From Candidatus Nitrosacidococcus sp. I8 (GTDB lineage: Bacteria; Pseudomonadota; Gammaproteobacteria; Nitrosococcales; Nitrosococcaceae), in contig NZ_OX241534.1 in NCBI RefSeq assembly GCF_945836005.1, forward strand, positions 806,001-870,000: a stretch of 64,000 bases of DNA. The letters are read 5' to 3'. Below, in pieces: positions 22,339 through 31,522 of this stretch (position 1 is the stretch's first letter; each line of letters begins with the position of its first letter). The notes beneath the pieces are model-generated. The model did no database searches, had not been told where the DNA came from, and saw nothing but the letters and a program-made list of their open reading frames with translations. A program made the position numbers and the translations under genes.

Positions 22339-22932
22339 CTATTTAAATGGGCGATAGAAAGGAAAATGAGCTAAAGCAAGCATGGGTTTATCGCCGGGGG
22401 TATCTCCGTAGGCATAGATTTCTGAATAATTATCTAAATCATAGGCCGCTTTAATTCTTCGTACTTTCTCCTCTCCGTAGCAATTCTCACCTACATATTG
22501 TCCTGTAATTAGCCCATTAACCGTTTCTAATTGAGTAGCAATTAAATCCATATCAAGGCTCTCAGTCCAACCTTGAAGCCAAAGATCAATAGAGGCACTA
22601 ACAATCACTACTTTATGATTTTGCTCTTGATGCCAGCGTATCTTTTCTAATCCCGCAGGTTTTAATATTTGCGGGATTCTCTGTGTAGCATACTGATGCC
22701 CTTTGCATATCAACTCACTCTCAGCCATACCACCAAAAAAATAGGTGAGTGCCTTTCCCTTCGCAAGGCTATTGTTTTGTAGTTTTAAACCATAGGCAAG
22801 TAAGGTGGGAGAAAGTATAATTCCCCCTAATAAGGCTTGAGGCCAACTTTTTGAAAACAAAATAAAATCGGCAATACTGTCCCGATAGGTAAGAGTCCCA
22901 TCAAAGTCAAAAAAAGCAATACCATTATTCAT
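22339..22932 (-). CDS. HAD-IB phosphatase of the arabinose-lipid pathway
   Basis: This 197-residue HAD subfamily IB hydrolase has motif I DFDGTLTYRDS (residues 9-19), motif II VIVSASIDLW near residue 110, and motif IV AYGDTPGDKPML near residue 174. It is the phosphoserine-phosphatase-like type that often sits beside UbiA and DprE-like genes. In such clusters it is thought to remove the 5-phosphate from polyprenyl-phosphoribose before oxidation. The neighbouring DprE2-like gene ends 8 bases upstream. The substrate is inferred from context only. Confidence 0.75.
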   Translation of the reverse strand: MNNGIAFFDFDGTLTYRDSIADFILFSKSWPQALLGGIILSPTLLAYGLKLQNNSLAKGKALTYFFGGMAESELICKGHQYATQRIPQILKPAGLEKIRWHQEQNHKVVIVSASIDLWLQGWTESLDMDLIATQLETVNGLITGQYVGENCYGEEKVRRIKAAYDLDNYSEIYAYGDTPGDKPMLALAHFPFYRPFK

Positions 22933-22940
22933 AATAAAAA

Positions 22941-23681
22941 TTAAAGTTTTGTTTTATGAAAGATAAAATTAGGTAAATGGATGATGATGAGCATAATCCA
23001 ACGCCAAATAGATTTAACGTAAATCACTGATTTCTTCTTGATTACCCCATCAAAAATAGCGTCTGCTACTTCTTCTGGCTGTGCAGTGAGGCGAGCAGGT
23101 AAATTTAAACCCGCAGTCATTTTAGTATTCACAAAGCCTGGTTTTACCGTCAGTAAGGTAACACCAGAGAAACTTAATCGATGACAAAGACCTGATAGAT
23201 AAGCAGTTAAGGCTGTTTTGGTAGAGCCATAAATATAGTTACTTTGCCGTCCTCGATCTCCTGCCACTGAACTAATGACGGCAATGAATCCTGATTTACG
23301 TTGCTCAAAATCTTGAGCAATGATTTCTAAAATGCTTACTGCACCTGCATAATTAGTATTAATCATCGCTTTTGCTTGATTAAAATCCTGCTGTGCTAAT
23401 TGTTGATCAGTCATTAAACCAGCTGCAAAAACAACGCCTATCGGTTTGATAGACAACCCTTTATAAAAGCTTTGATGGCTAGTAAAATCTATTACATCAA
23501 AAGCTAATATTTGGGTAGCAACTTTAAAGCGTACTTGAATATCAGTGGCTATTTTCTCACACGTCTCTGTGTTACGAGAGGCTAAATATAAATTATATCC
23601 AGCTTTTCCGTAGCGTCTAGCACAAGCAATTGCTATATTGCTACTTGCTCCTAAAATTAATACCCATTGTCCTTGATTCAT
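22941..23681 (-). CDS. DprE2-like short-chain dehydrogenase
   Basis: This SDR-family reductase of 246 residues has an NAD(P)-binding LILGASSNIA near residue 8, the NAG-equivalent VFAAGLM near residue 84, and the catalytic Ser/Tyr/Lys set in ISSVAGDRGRQSNYIYGSTK (about 135-154). A hydrophobic C-terminal segment (WRWIMLIIIHLPNFIF) may tether it to the membrane. DprE2 reduces the 2-keto intermediate made by DprE1, giving polyprenyl-phospho-arabinose. The start overlaps the DprE1-like stop by 4 bases, so the two are probably translated together, matching the known two-step epimerase. Confidence 0.78.
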   Translation of the reverse strand: MNQGQWVLILGASSNIAIACARRYGKAGYNLYLASRNTETCEKIATDIQVRFKVATQILAFDVIDFTSHQSFYKGLSIKPIGVVFAAGLMTDQQLAQQDFNQAKAMINTNYAGAVSILEIIAQDFEQRKSGFIAVISSVAGDRGRQSNYIYGSTKTALTAYLSGLCHRLSFSGVTLLTVKPGFVNTKMTAGLNLPARLTAQPEEVADAIFDGVIKKKSVIYVKSIWRWIMLIIIHLPNFIFHKTKL

Positions 23682-24952
23682 AATGCAAGCCTTTTTGAGA
23701 GTAAAGATTGAAAGTATAAATCTAGTTCTAATTCTTGTCGTAACTTACGGAAACGATCTACATTTGGGTAGCTTTGTTCAAATTGCTCTTTGGTGAGCAG
23801 TGCATCTTTAGCTAAATAAATACGCCCACCTAGTGCAACTACTTGATTAGTCACTTCTTGAATAAGCTTTACTGTAGTAGGATTTGCTTTGAAATCTAAA
23901 GCAAGACTATAGCCTTCCATAGGAAAAGAGAGCCAATTTTTATTTTCTTTTCCATACAATTTAAGTACTGCTAAAAAACTCTCCAAATTTTTAAGTCGCT
24001 GTAAAATAGTAGTCAATCCATCAAAACTCACCGTTTTAGGTAAAATAAACTGAAATTGGACGAATCCTTTTTTACCATAGATTCGATTCCATTGAGAAAT
24101 CACATCTAAAGGATAGAAAAAAGAATCTATATGTGGTTTCTGCTGAGAAACCCCTTGAAGAGCTTTACCATAATAAAGCGTGTTAAATGCTTTAACACTC
24201 CACCTATTTAAGGTAAATGTAGGAAAATCAAAGGGAATGGTAAGCTTAGTTTTTGGGGGCTGGTAAGCCAAATCACCATCTGTTGCAAAATCGCCCACCA
24301 TAAGTAAGGATCGCCCCAGTTTTTCTCCTTGGGCAAGACAATCAATCCAGGCCACAGAATAAGGAGCACTCTGATGAGCTTCAAAAGCTTCAAAAGTGCC
24401 TGCAAGATTACTAGTTTTAATCGTAGTTTGACTAATCCATTGAGAGGATACTGGCTTTAAGTAAAAAGAGGCTTGTGTAATAATTCCAGTTAAGCCCATT
24501 CCACCACAAGTTGCGTGAAATAAATCTGCATTTTCTGTAGGAGAGCAGATAAAGTACTGATGATTAGGAAGCAATAGGACAAAAGATTTTAAGTATTGGC
24601 TAAAGCAACCCTGAGCATGGTGATTCTTACCATGAACGTCGGAGGCAATAGCACCACCTACCGTAATATATTTGGTTCCTGGGGTGACAGGTAAAAACCA
24701 GCCACGAGGTAAAAAGGCTTCTATAATTTCTGAAAATAAAACCCCAGCCTCACAGGTAAGCAATCCGTTTTGCTCATCAAAAGAGAGCATATGGTTTTGG
24801 CGATGCTGGGGTAAATAGTGCTGAGCTAAAGCTGCATCACCATAGCTACGAAAATTCCCTGAAGCTACAAAAGGATTTTTCCAGATTTGGTAGTTATTTG
24901 ATAATGGTTCTGCATCAATAACTGGGTAACGCCCCCATCCTGAGATTTTCAT
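23678..24952 (-). CDS. DprE1-like FAD-dependent oxidase
   Basis: This 424-residue FAD-binding oxidoreductase resembles DprE1, which oxidises C2 of polyprenyl-phospho-ribose. The N-terminal PCMH domain has SGNFRSYGDAAL (about residues 31-42), VTPGTKYITVGGAIASDVHG (about 93-112) and HATCGGMGLTGIITQA (about 147-162), typical of VAO-family flavoproteins. The C-terminal DYLYFQSLLSKRL-like end (the actual letters are LDLYFQSLLSKRL) matches the family. It pairs with the DprE2-like reductase. I could not judge whether the cysteine targeted by benzothiazinones in mycobacteria is conserved. Confidence 0.8.
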   Translation of the reverse strand: MKISGWGRYPVIDAEPLSNNYQIWKNPFVASGNFRSYGDAALAQHYLPQHRQNHMLSFDEQNGLLTCEAGVLFSEIIEAFLPRGWFLPVTPGTKYITVGGAIASDVHGKNHHAQGCFSQYLKSFVLLLPNHQYFICSPTENADLFHATCGGMGLTGIITQASFYLKPVSSQWISQTTIKTSNLAGTFEAFEAHQSAPYSVAWIDCLAQGEKLGRSLLMVGDFATDGDLAYQPPKTKLTIPFDFPTFTLNRWSVKAFNTLYYGKALQGVSQQKPHIDSFFYPLDVISQWNRIYGKKGFVQFQFILPKTVSFDGLTTILQRLKNLESFLAVLKLYGKENKNWLSFPMEGYSLALDFKANPTTVKLIQEVTNQVVALGGRIYLAKDALLTKEQFEQSYPNVDRFRKLRQELELDLYFQSLLSKRLAL

Positions 24953-24961
24953 AATATAATT

Positions 24962-25348
24962 TTAGACAAATACAAATCGGCGATCTAATAAATACTTCAC
25001 CATATAGCCCACAGTAAGACCAATCGCACCACCTATATATTGAGCCCCTTCAAAAGAAAAAAAATAAAAAAATAACATTTCTGTACCCCAGAAAATAAAA
25101 GTTGTAAATACACCCATCAAAGAATAAAGCCCAAATTTTTGTAGATTATCTTTTTTATTTTTCGTTTCATAACGAAAAATCCATTTTTTATCCAAAATAT
25201 ACTTAGTTACTAGACCTGCTAAGGTCCCTACCATTAGTGCCCCATACAAAACCCATTTACCTTCAAAAAAATGAAAGATGGGCCACTGGAATAAAAGATT
25301 AATGCCGGTAGCAATAAATGCAAAAAGGGTATATAGAATTATAAACAT
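24962..25348 (-). CDS. GtrA family membrane protein
   Basis: GtrA proteins have four membrane helices and are thought to help move or present lipid-linked sugars across the membrane. The Rv3789-type members sit with dprE1/dprE2 in mycobacteria. Four helices are clear, with LDKKWIFRYE after helix 2 and the typical YLLDRRFVFV end. The frame is open from 25387, but the ATG at 25348 gives a protein that starts directly in helix 1 and reduces the overlap with the upstream gene from 49 to 10 bases, so I prefer it (128 residues). Confidence 0.82.
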   Translation of the reverse strand: MFIILYTLFAFIATGINLLFQWPIFHFFEGKWVLYGALMVGTLAGLVTKYILDKKWIFRYETKNKKDNLQKFGLYSLMGVFTTFIFWGTEMLFFYFFSFEGAQYIGGAIGLTVGYMVKYLLDRRFVFV

Positions 25349-26952
25349 TGGATAAAGTGATGACCACGGGAAGTAGTGATTTGGCAAGGTGGATTGGGTT
25401 GATATGCCAAGAATTGTTTAAATCTTGTGTCATCTAATATGGCAATGTAGCTATGGTGAATAATATTTTCGTAACTTTGTTCATCTAAGAAATACTTTGA
25501 ATGATAAATCAGTTGATGCTCAATCTCATGATTATCCTTTAGTAACAAATGCAATTCATGAGATACTGCTCTGTAGCCTATAAGTTGATATTTATCAAAA
25601 TTTCTGTCTCGATAAAGCACTACTCTAGCTATATCTCGCCTTACAAAATTCTCCTCTGTATAGAAGTAATCTGCAAACAGATAGAGATCAGTTACTGAAC
25701 GGTTTTGAGCAAGGATTTTAGAGAACCATGTTTGAGTATCTTTAAATAAACTAGAATCGTAGTAGCCAAGTTCAGTATAAATATAAGGATCGTATTTTTT
25801 AAATATAAAATCCTTAAAGCTATTCGCTTCTACGGCCAGTGCTTGGAACCCAAGAGCAATAAACCCAACAATAAATACTTTTTTAATTACCCTTGAGTGC
25901 GTTAAACATAATATAAAACCTATTGCCCAAAAAAGGAAAATAATTAAAAACGGATAGATAGGTGCAAAAAACCTTGTATCTAGTGGATCAAAATAAGATA
26001 CCGTTGCACTATAAATTGTGAGCCCAACATAAATGCATACAGAAAACAGCGGAATACATATAGGAATATATTGCTTAAGATCCCTATATTGTTTTTTTAT
26101 AAATACTTTACATAAAAAAAATAAAAAAAGAAAAGTAGCCAGCAGGTATAGAGATGAAATTGCTTGGTTATCAGTTGTAATTGTATCTACAAATCTTTCA
26201 ATATTTATTGATATATTCCAAGGAGAGGGGATTCTTAGTCCATGGGTAGTTTGATCTTTTAAATAATTCCTAACTACCCATAATATAGATGGAACAGCTG
26301 ATAATACTATTAATAGATAATATTTAAGTGAGCTAAAAGCGAATAATTTTTTATCAATTAGTCTTATAAAAAAAACATATAAAGCAAATAAAAAAATAGC
26401 ATAATACCCAAGATATCGAGTAAGTGCCGTCAGTGATACAAGTATGGAAACAAAAATTAAATTTTTAAAATGCCTTGTCTTATAGTGCTTCATTAAAAAA
26501 TAAACAACCGCTAGGGAGAAAGCTGTAAAAAGGTTCTCGCTCCATGCGTATTGATATACATATATAAACTTAATATTAAGGATGAGTAGGGCTACTGCGA
26601 AAATCTTAAGATAGATCTCATACTCAAATTCAAAAAAATCTAAGATTTTATTTACGAAATAAATAGCAAAAAATAATGAGATAGCTGCAATTAATGTTGC
26701 AGAAACCGCAGGAGAGGGGTGTATACACTCCATAGCCGCAATAAATAGTGGATACCCGGGCGACCATTGAGTTCTAAAACCAGAGAGATCAAAATGGTTA
26801 AATAAAAATAGCGAGGAATAAAGATAACCGCCTGAATCAGGGCTAAGAGCAATTCCTTTTTTGATCAGCCAAATATACCAAAAAACTGCAGGTATTAAGG
26901 AGATTAAAAAGGTAACATAATCTTCTAAGTTTAGTTTTTTAGTTTTTATCAT
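25339..26952 (-). CDS. GT-C type membrane glycosyltransferase (ArnT/PMT-like)
   Basis: This 537-residue protein has about eleven helices in its first 390 residues and a soluble C-terminal tail. Its first large loop has SPDSGGYLYSSLF (about residues 36-48), with an acidic residue where GT-C enzymes keep the catalytic Asp, followed by QWSPGYPLFIAAM near 62 and a SENLFTAFSLAVVYFLMK helix. These are features of polyprenyl-phosphate-sugar-dependent glycosyltransferases such as ArnT and PMT. In this operon the likely donor is polyprenyl-phospho-arabinose, and the acceptor is unknown. Confidence 0.65.
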   Translation of the reverse strand: MIKTKKLNLEDYVTFLISLIPAVFWYIWLIKKGIALSPDSGGYLYSSLFLFNHFDLSGFRTQWSPGYPLFIAAMECIHPSPAVSATLIAAISLFFAIYFVNKILDFFEFEYEIYLKIFAVALLILNIKFIYVYQYAWSENLFTAFSLAVVYFLMKHYKTRHFKNLIFVSILVSLTALTRYLGYYAIFLFALYVFFIRLIDKKLFAFSSLKYYLLIVLSAVPSILWVVRNYLKDQTTHGLRIPSPWNISINIERFVDTITTDNQAISSLYLLATFLFLFFLCKVFIKKQYRDLKQYIPICIPLFSVCIYVGLTIYSATVSYFDPLDTRFFAPIYPFLIIFLFWAIGFILCLTHSRVIKKVFIVGFIALGFQALAVEANSFKDFIFKKYDPYIYTELGYYDSSLFKDTQTWFSKILAQNRSVTDLYLFADYFYTEENFVRRDIARVVLYRDRNFDKYQLIGYRAVSHELHLLLKDNHEIEHQLIYHSKYFLDEQSYENIIHHSYIAILDDTRFKQFLAYQPNPPCQITTSRGHHFIQCL

Positions 26953-26966
26953 CTAATTATCTGTTT

Positions 26967-28106
26967 TTAGCTAACACCAATATCTCCTTGAAGAAGGGAA
27001 AACGAAATAGCTACTAAGACTAATACTTGATGCCGATAGAAAAAAGAAATCAGTAATTTTCGAAATTGACTATCTAGGCCTGAAATTAAAGCAAAAGCAA
27101 TAAACAAGTTAGTTAAAGCTAATGCCCACCATCTAAAAAAATCAGCTCCTAAAAAATACAAGGCAAGGGGGCTTAAAGCAGCAATAAATAAAAGTAGTTT
27201 TTTGCTATAGCCATTTTTATAAATATCTTCAAATATCAGACTAGCAATTAACAGCAGCGTAGGAATCAACACAAAAAATCTCTTAAAGTGCTTTGTTTTT
27301 GTTTTCTCTGTTTTTAACTGCACTACTGTAAAATTGAAATTTTCTTTAATTTCTCGGTTATGGACTACTGCCAATGAATCTTGCTGTACCCGATCTCCGT
27401 AAATACTAACAAGCTTTTCATAGTGCTGATTTAAAGTGCTATTTTGAGCTAATCCATAGGTAGAGACTATATAGGTAGTACACAAGAAGAGATTGGCTAA
27501 AACACTCAGTGTTATTTTAGCCTCTTTAGAGGAACTCAAATAAAAACCAAAAACAAGAACTAAAGGTATATAGATAAAAAAAGTAGCCTCATGAATAAGA
27601 ATGGCTATGGTCATTAATAAATAAGCAAAGAAATAGGCAAATAGATTACTATTTTTATAAATGATCAATATAGAGAGTAAAGTAAGTATTAACCCAATCC
27701 CATCGGTTCGACCAAAATCATGATAAAAGTGTTGAATAGTCCCTGAATGAGAAAAAATAAACAGGAAAAACAGCAAATAACCGGTGGACTGCCAATAATC
27801 TTTAAAAGGTAGAATAAACACTAGTAATAGAGTAAGAAAAACCCCTAAGAAAATCCCATAAGCTAGCGTATTGGCTATTTCATAGCTCATTTGAAAGCCT
27901 AATTGGCGAAGGATTTCCCCTAATAATCCTCGTTTTAAAAATTCATCTTGATAATCAAATAAGAATTGCGTGTAACTCCAATTATCTATATAAGTTAACC
28001 CGGTATGACCATGACTATGAAACAGATGAGCAAGCAGGGCTAAGAATATAAAAACACCCAGCCAGTAGATTTTTTTTGCATCGTCTGTTTCTTTAAAGAA
28101 CATCAT
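26967..28106 (-). CDS. Paralogous GT-C-like membrane protein, array copy 1
   Basis: This 379-residue polytopic membrane protein has about nine helices. Motifs shared with the three genes upstream are FLFDYQDEFLKRGLLGEILRQ (about residues 47-67, described in part), GYWQSTGYLLFFLFIFSHSGT near 105, ILIHEATFFIYIP near 170, LNQHYEKLVSIYGD near 235 and FFRWWALALTNLF near 330. The acidic YQDEF loop after helix 1 could be a GT-C catalytic loop, but that is inference. It begins 2 bases after the stop of the decayed copy 2. I know no described function for the family. Confidence 0.6.
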   Translation of the reverse strand: MMFFKETDDAKKIYWLGVFIFLALLAHLFHSHGHTGLTYIDNWSYTQFLFDYQDEFLKRGLLGEILRQLGFQMSYEIANTLAYGIFLGVFLTLLLVFILPFKDYWQSTGYLLFFLFIFSHSGTIQHFYHDFGRTDGIGLILTLLSILIIYKNSNLFAYFFAYLLMTIAILIHEATFFIYIPLVLVFGFYLSSSKEAKITLSVLANLFLCTTYIVSTYGLAQNSTLNQHYEKLVSIYGDRVQQDSLAVVHNREIKENFNFTVVQLKTEKTKTKHFKRFFVLIPTLLLIASLIFEDIYKNGYSKKLLLFIAALSPLALYFLGADFFRWWALALTNLFIAFALISGLDSQFRKLLISFFYRHQVLVLVAISFSLLQGDIGVS

Positions 28107-28108
28107 AT

Positions 28109-29176
28109 TTAGTACATTGAATGAATTAAAGCACCTTTAATCAGACAAAAAGCAATGACAATTAACGCTAAATATTGATTTTGATAAAAAAAGGAGATCA
28201 ATAAATCTCGAAATTGGTTATCAATGCTAGCAATAATTCCAGTTACTAAAAATAAATTGGTTAGTGCTAATGCCCACCATCTAAAAAAATCATACCCTAA
28301 AGGATATAGGATAAGAGGGCTAAGCGCAGAAGCGAGAAATAACAGTTTTTTACTGATACTATTTTCCCTAATATCTTTATAAATCAAACCTGCATAAATT
28401 AAAAAAGTAGGTAATAAAGCAATAAACAGTGTAATATGCCCTGATATTATTTCTCTACTTCTCCGCTCACTGGTGATGTTTTCTATTATTATATTTATAT
28501 TTTCCTGAATATACCGATTGTGAAGCACAGCCACTGCATTTTTATGTACTTGATCGCCATACATATGGACTAATTTTTCATAGTGCTGTTCTAAAGTACT
28601 GTTTTGTGCTAATCCGTAAGTAAAAACCATATATGTAATCAATAACAAAGCAGTTCCCAGTAGTAGGAGTCGTAGAATATTTTTCTTACTGCTGTCTAAA
28701 TAAAAACTAAAAGCTAATACTAAGCAGTTGCCATGACTAGATAAACTAAGATATAAATCAATGGCTTTCTGATTTCATAAATCAGAAATAGACATAGCAA
28801 AGCTAAAATTAAATTGATACCATCAAAGTGTTCAAAGTCGTGATAAAAATGCAAAATAGTCCCAGAATGGGAAAAAACAAAAAGAAAAAATAGTAAAAAC
28901 CCTGTAGATTGCCAATATCCTTTAAACGGATAAGTCATTACAATTAATAATGCAGCACAAACTGCAAAGAAAATACCATAGGCAATATAAGTGGCTAACT
29001 CATAGCTCATGGTAAATCCTAGCTGGCGAACTATCTCCCCAAATAATTAAATAAGAAGTGTGTATACTCCCAATAGCGTAGTTCTCCCCCTGTATAGCTA
29101 TTAATTATTAGAAGTAAAAGGATAAATAATCCGAGCCAGAAAATCTTTTTAAGATCGCCAGTTTCTTTAAAGAGCA
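28109..29176 (-). pseudogene. Decayed array copy 2, two deletions
   Basis: The gene starts at the ATG at 29176 (MLFKETGDLKKIFWLG) and follows its paralogs until about residue 45 (YTHFLFNY). There a 28-base segment present in copy 3 is missing (QDEFVKRGL region), shifting the frame. The second frame runs as MSYELATYIAYG... until 28720, where a 40-base segment seen in copy 4 (ILIHEA...IP region) is missing, shifting it again. The third frame gives the C-terminal 179 residues to 28109. The losses total 68 bases and leave three frames. Both deletions remove motifs strongly conserved in the other copies, so the gene is dead. Confidence 0.88.
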
Positions 29177-29179
29177 TTT

Positions 29180-30367
29180 TTAGTTGTAAAGCTCAAGATC
29201 TTTAAAAAAGAGATTACCACCCATAGATACACCTAATTCTCCTTTAATCAGGCAAAAAATAATGGCAACCAATACTAAGTACTGGTATCGATGAAAAAAG
29301 GAAATAAGTAAATCTCGAAATCGATCATCAATCCCTGCAATGATTGCCGTAACTAGAAATAAATTAGTGAGGCTCAAAGACCACCATCGGTAAAAATCAT
29401 AGCCTAAAGGATATAGGGCAAGTGGGCTTAATGCGGAGGCAAAGAGTAGTAATTTTTTAGTGTAACCGTTTTTCTTAATATCCTCTGAAATCAAGTCTGC
29501 ATAGATAAGAAAGGTAGGAAATAGGGTAATAAAAAGTATAAGATGCTCTTTTTTGATCTCAGAGCCATATTTTTTTATATCTAACGCAACAAGGCGCATA
29601 TTTTCTTTAATACCTCGATCATGAAGTACTGCTATTGCTCCTTTAGCGATGGTTACCTCATTACTATCATCTCCATAGATATTGATCAGTTTTTTGTAAT
29701 GCTGATCTAAGGTGGAATGCTTGGCTGTACCATAGTAGAAAATGGCAGTAGTCATGAGTAATAAAGCTATTCCGAATAACAGTAATTGCAGAATATTTTT
29801 TTTACTGCTATTTAAATAAAGGCTAAAAGCAAAAATTAAGGGAATATAGGTAAAAAAAGTACCTTCATGGACAAGAAGAGCAGCTGCCATAAATGGGTAG
29901 GCTAAAAAATAAGCCCATGGCTTTTTTATTTTATATATGACAAGTAAAGCACATAAAGAAAGAACCAAACAAACTCCATCTAAGGCACCAAAATTATCAT
30001 AAAAATGTTGAACCGTACCTGAGTGGGAGAGAACAAAAAGAAAAAATAATACGCAACCAGTCGATTGCCAATAGCCTTTAAAAGGTATAATGATAGTAAT
30101 CAATAATGCAGCACAGACTGAGAGAAAAATACCATAAGCGATGTAAAGAGCTGAATCATAGCTCATGGCAACCCCTAGCTGGCGAATAATCTCTCCAACT
30201 AATCCCCGTTTAACAAATTCATCTTGGTAATTAAATAATAGATGGGTATATAACCAATCTGATGGAAAGGGAGTGTAGTAACTCTTAAGGGTAATAAGCG
30301 TTAGAAGGACAAATAATCCTATCCAATAGAGTTTTCTAAACTCATTTGTTTCTTTTAAAAAGAGCAT
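29180..30367 (-). CDS. Paralogous GT-C-like membrane protein, array copy 3
   Basis: This paralog has the same motifs as copy 1: LLFNYQDEFVKRGLVGEII near residue 48, GYWQSTGCVLFFLFVLSHSGT, LLVHEGTFFTYIPLIF, LDQHYKKLINIYGDDS and FYRWWSLSLTNLF. The frame is open from 30415, but the ATG at 30367 (MLFLKETNEFRKLYW) matches the starts of the other copies and leaves 4 bases after copy 4 rather than a 44-base overlap, so I choose it (395 residues). The loop after LNIYGDD is longer than in the other copies. The function is unknown, and a glycosyltransferase role is inferred from operon context. Confidence 0.6.
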   Translation of the reverse strand: MLFLKETNEFRKLYWIGLFVLLTLITLKSYYTPFPSDWLYTHLLFNYQDEFVKRGLVGEIIRQLGVAMSYDSALYIAYGIFLSVCAALLITIIIPFKGYWQSTGCVLFFLFVLSHSGTVQHFYDNFGALDGVCLVLSLCALLVIYKIKKPWAYFLAYPFMAAALLVHEGTFFTYIPLIFAFSLYLNSSKKNILQLLLFGIALLLMTTAIFYYGTAKHSTLDQHYKKLINIYGDDSNEVTIAKGAIAVLHDRGIKENMRLVALDIKKYGSEIKKEHLILFITLFPTFLIYADLISEDIKKNGYTKKLLLFASALSPLALYPLGYDFYRWWSLSLTNLFLVTAIIAGIDDRFRDLLISFFHRYQYLVLVAIIFCLIKGELGVSMGGNLFFKDLELYN

Positions 30368-30371
30368 TTTT

Positions 30372-31508
30372 TTAATATCTAAGACTTCCACCAATAGTAC
30401 AAAATACGATGGCAATTAAGGTTAAATTTTGGTGTCGGTAAAAGAAAGAGACTAAAAATTCACGAAAACTCTTATCCGTAGCTGCGATCAAAGCCATAGC
30501 TACAAAAAAATTGGTGATAGACATCCCCCACCACCTATAAAAACTAGCAGCAATAGGATATAAAGCAAGGGGGCTAAATGCAGAGGCAAGCAATATTAAT
30601 TTCTTACTATAACCATCTCTTTTGATTTCTTCGTAGCAGAAAAGAAGGTAAATTAATAAAGTAGGCAGTAAAAGAATGAGTATTCGTTTGTTTTCCTTAG
30701 CCTTATAAGCACTCTTTTTATTTTTTACATACAGATAATTTTCCTCTAATCCTCGATCATGGAGTACTTCAACTGCCTCGTAATATACATGATCCCCATA
30801 GGTATTGACTAACTCTGAATAGTGCTCATCTAGGGTAGAATTTTTAGTCATGCCGTTGTAAAAAACAGCAGTAGTCGTCAATAATAATGCACCCGAGAGA
30901 AGTAGTAGCTGTAATATATTTTTTTTACTGCTATCTAAATAGAAGCTAAATGCTAATACTAACGGTATAAACATGAGTAGTGCTGCTTCATGAATTAAAA
31001 TAGCTATAACCATTAGGGCATAGGCAAGAATATAAACAGGTGGCTTTTTAATTTTATAGATAAGAAAAATACATAGTAGAGATAGGATAAAATTGATGTT
31101 ATCAAAATGCCCTAAAGTCCTATAAAAACCTTGAAAAGTGCCTGAATTTGAAAGTGCAAAAAGAAAAAATAGTAAAAACCCTGTAGATTGCCAATAGCCT
31201 TTAAAGGGACAAATAATAGCTATAAGTAGGGAAAAAGAGGCAATAATGAAAACGCAGTAGCCAATTACATGAGCTAATTTATAGCTCATTTGAAAATCAA
31301 GTTGCCTAAAGATTTCCCCTACTAACCCTCGTTTTATAAAACCATCTTGATAGTTAAATAGATAATGAGTATAAGCACTATCATCCATAATGGCCCAGTT
31401 AATATGGATATGATATTTATAAAAAGTATGGATAAGTAAAATTAAAAAAATACCTAGTCCGAGCCATGCAATCTTTTTAAGATCTCTATTTTCTTTTAAA
31501 AAACTCAT
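30372..31508 (-). CDS. Paralogous GT-C-like membrane protein, array copy 4
   Basis: This 378-residue copy is the first of the array in transcription order, 14 bases after the UbiA-type gene. It shares LFNYQDGFIKRGLVGEIFRQL (here DGF replaces DEF), GYWQSTGFLLFFLFALSNSGT, ILIHEAALLMFIPLVLAFSFY and FYRWWGMSITNFF. The acidic loop after helix 1 therefore differs at the second acidic position. Patches of near-identical DNA are shared with copy 2 (for example around 28860 and 31155), which points to gene duplication with later exchange. Function unknown, as for the others. Confidence 0.6.
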   Translation of the reverse strand: MSFLKENRDLKKIAWLGLGIFLILLIHTFYKYHIHINWAIMDDSAYTHYLFNYQDGFIKRGLVGEIFRQLDFQMSYKLAHVIGYCVFIIASFSLLIAIICPFKGYWQSTGFLLFFLFALSNSGTFQGFYRTLGHFDNINFILSLLCIFLIYKIKKPPVYILAYALMVIAILIHEAALLMFIPLVLAFSFYLDSSKKNILQLLLLSGALLLTTTAVFYNGMTKNSTLDEHYSELVNTYGDHVYYEAVEVLHDRGLEENYLYVKNKKSAYKAKENKRILILLLPTLLIYLLFCYEEIKRDGYSKKLILLASAFSPLALYPIAASFYRWWGMSITNFFVAMALIAATDKSFREFLVSFFYRHQNLTLIAIVFCTIGGSLRY

Positions 31509-31522
31509 CTACTTTTCTCTTT

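Larger units (their letters stand above)
26967..31508 (-). repeat. Tandem array of four paralogous membrane-protein genes
   Basis: Four head-to-tail copies of one gene family fill this stretch, with 2-5 bases between neighbouring coding regions. Three are open and one is deleted in two places. Conserved blocks (YQDE loop, GYWQSTG, LIHEA, RWWxxxxTN) lie at the same positions in every intact copy, while the loops around residues 230-280 differ. The DNA identity patches make the array prone to recombination. Confidence 0.85.

Noticed and set aside
26967-31508. Insertion sequence origin of the repeated genes
   Set aside because: The copies encode membrane proteins with no transposase, terminal inverted repeats or target duplications. 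Gene duplication explains them.
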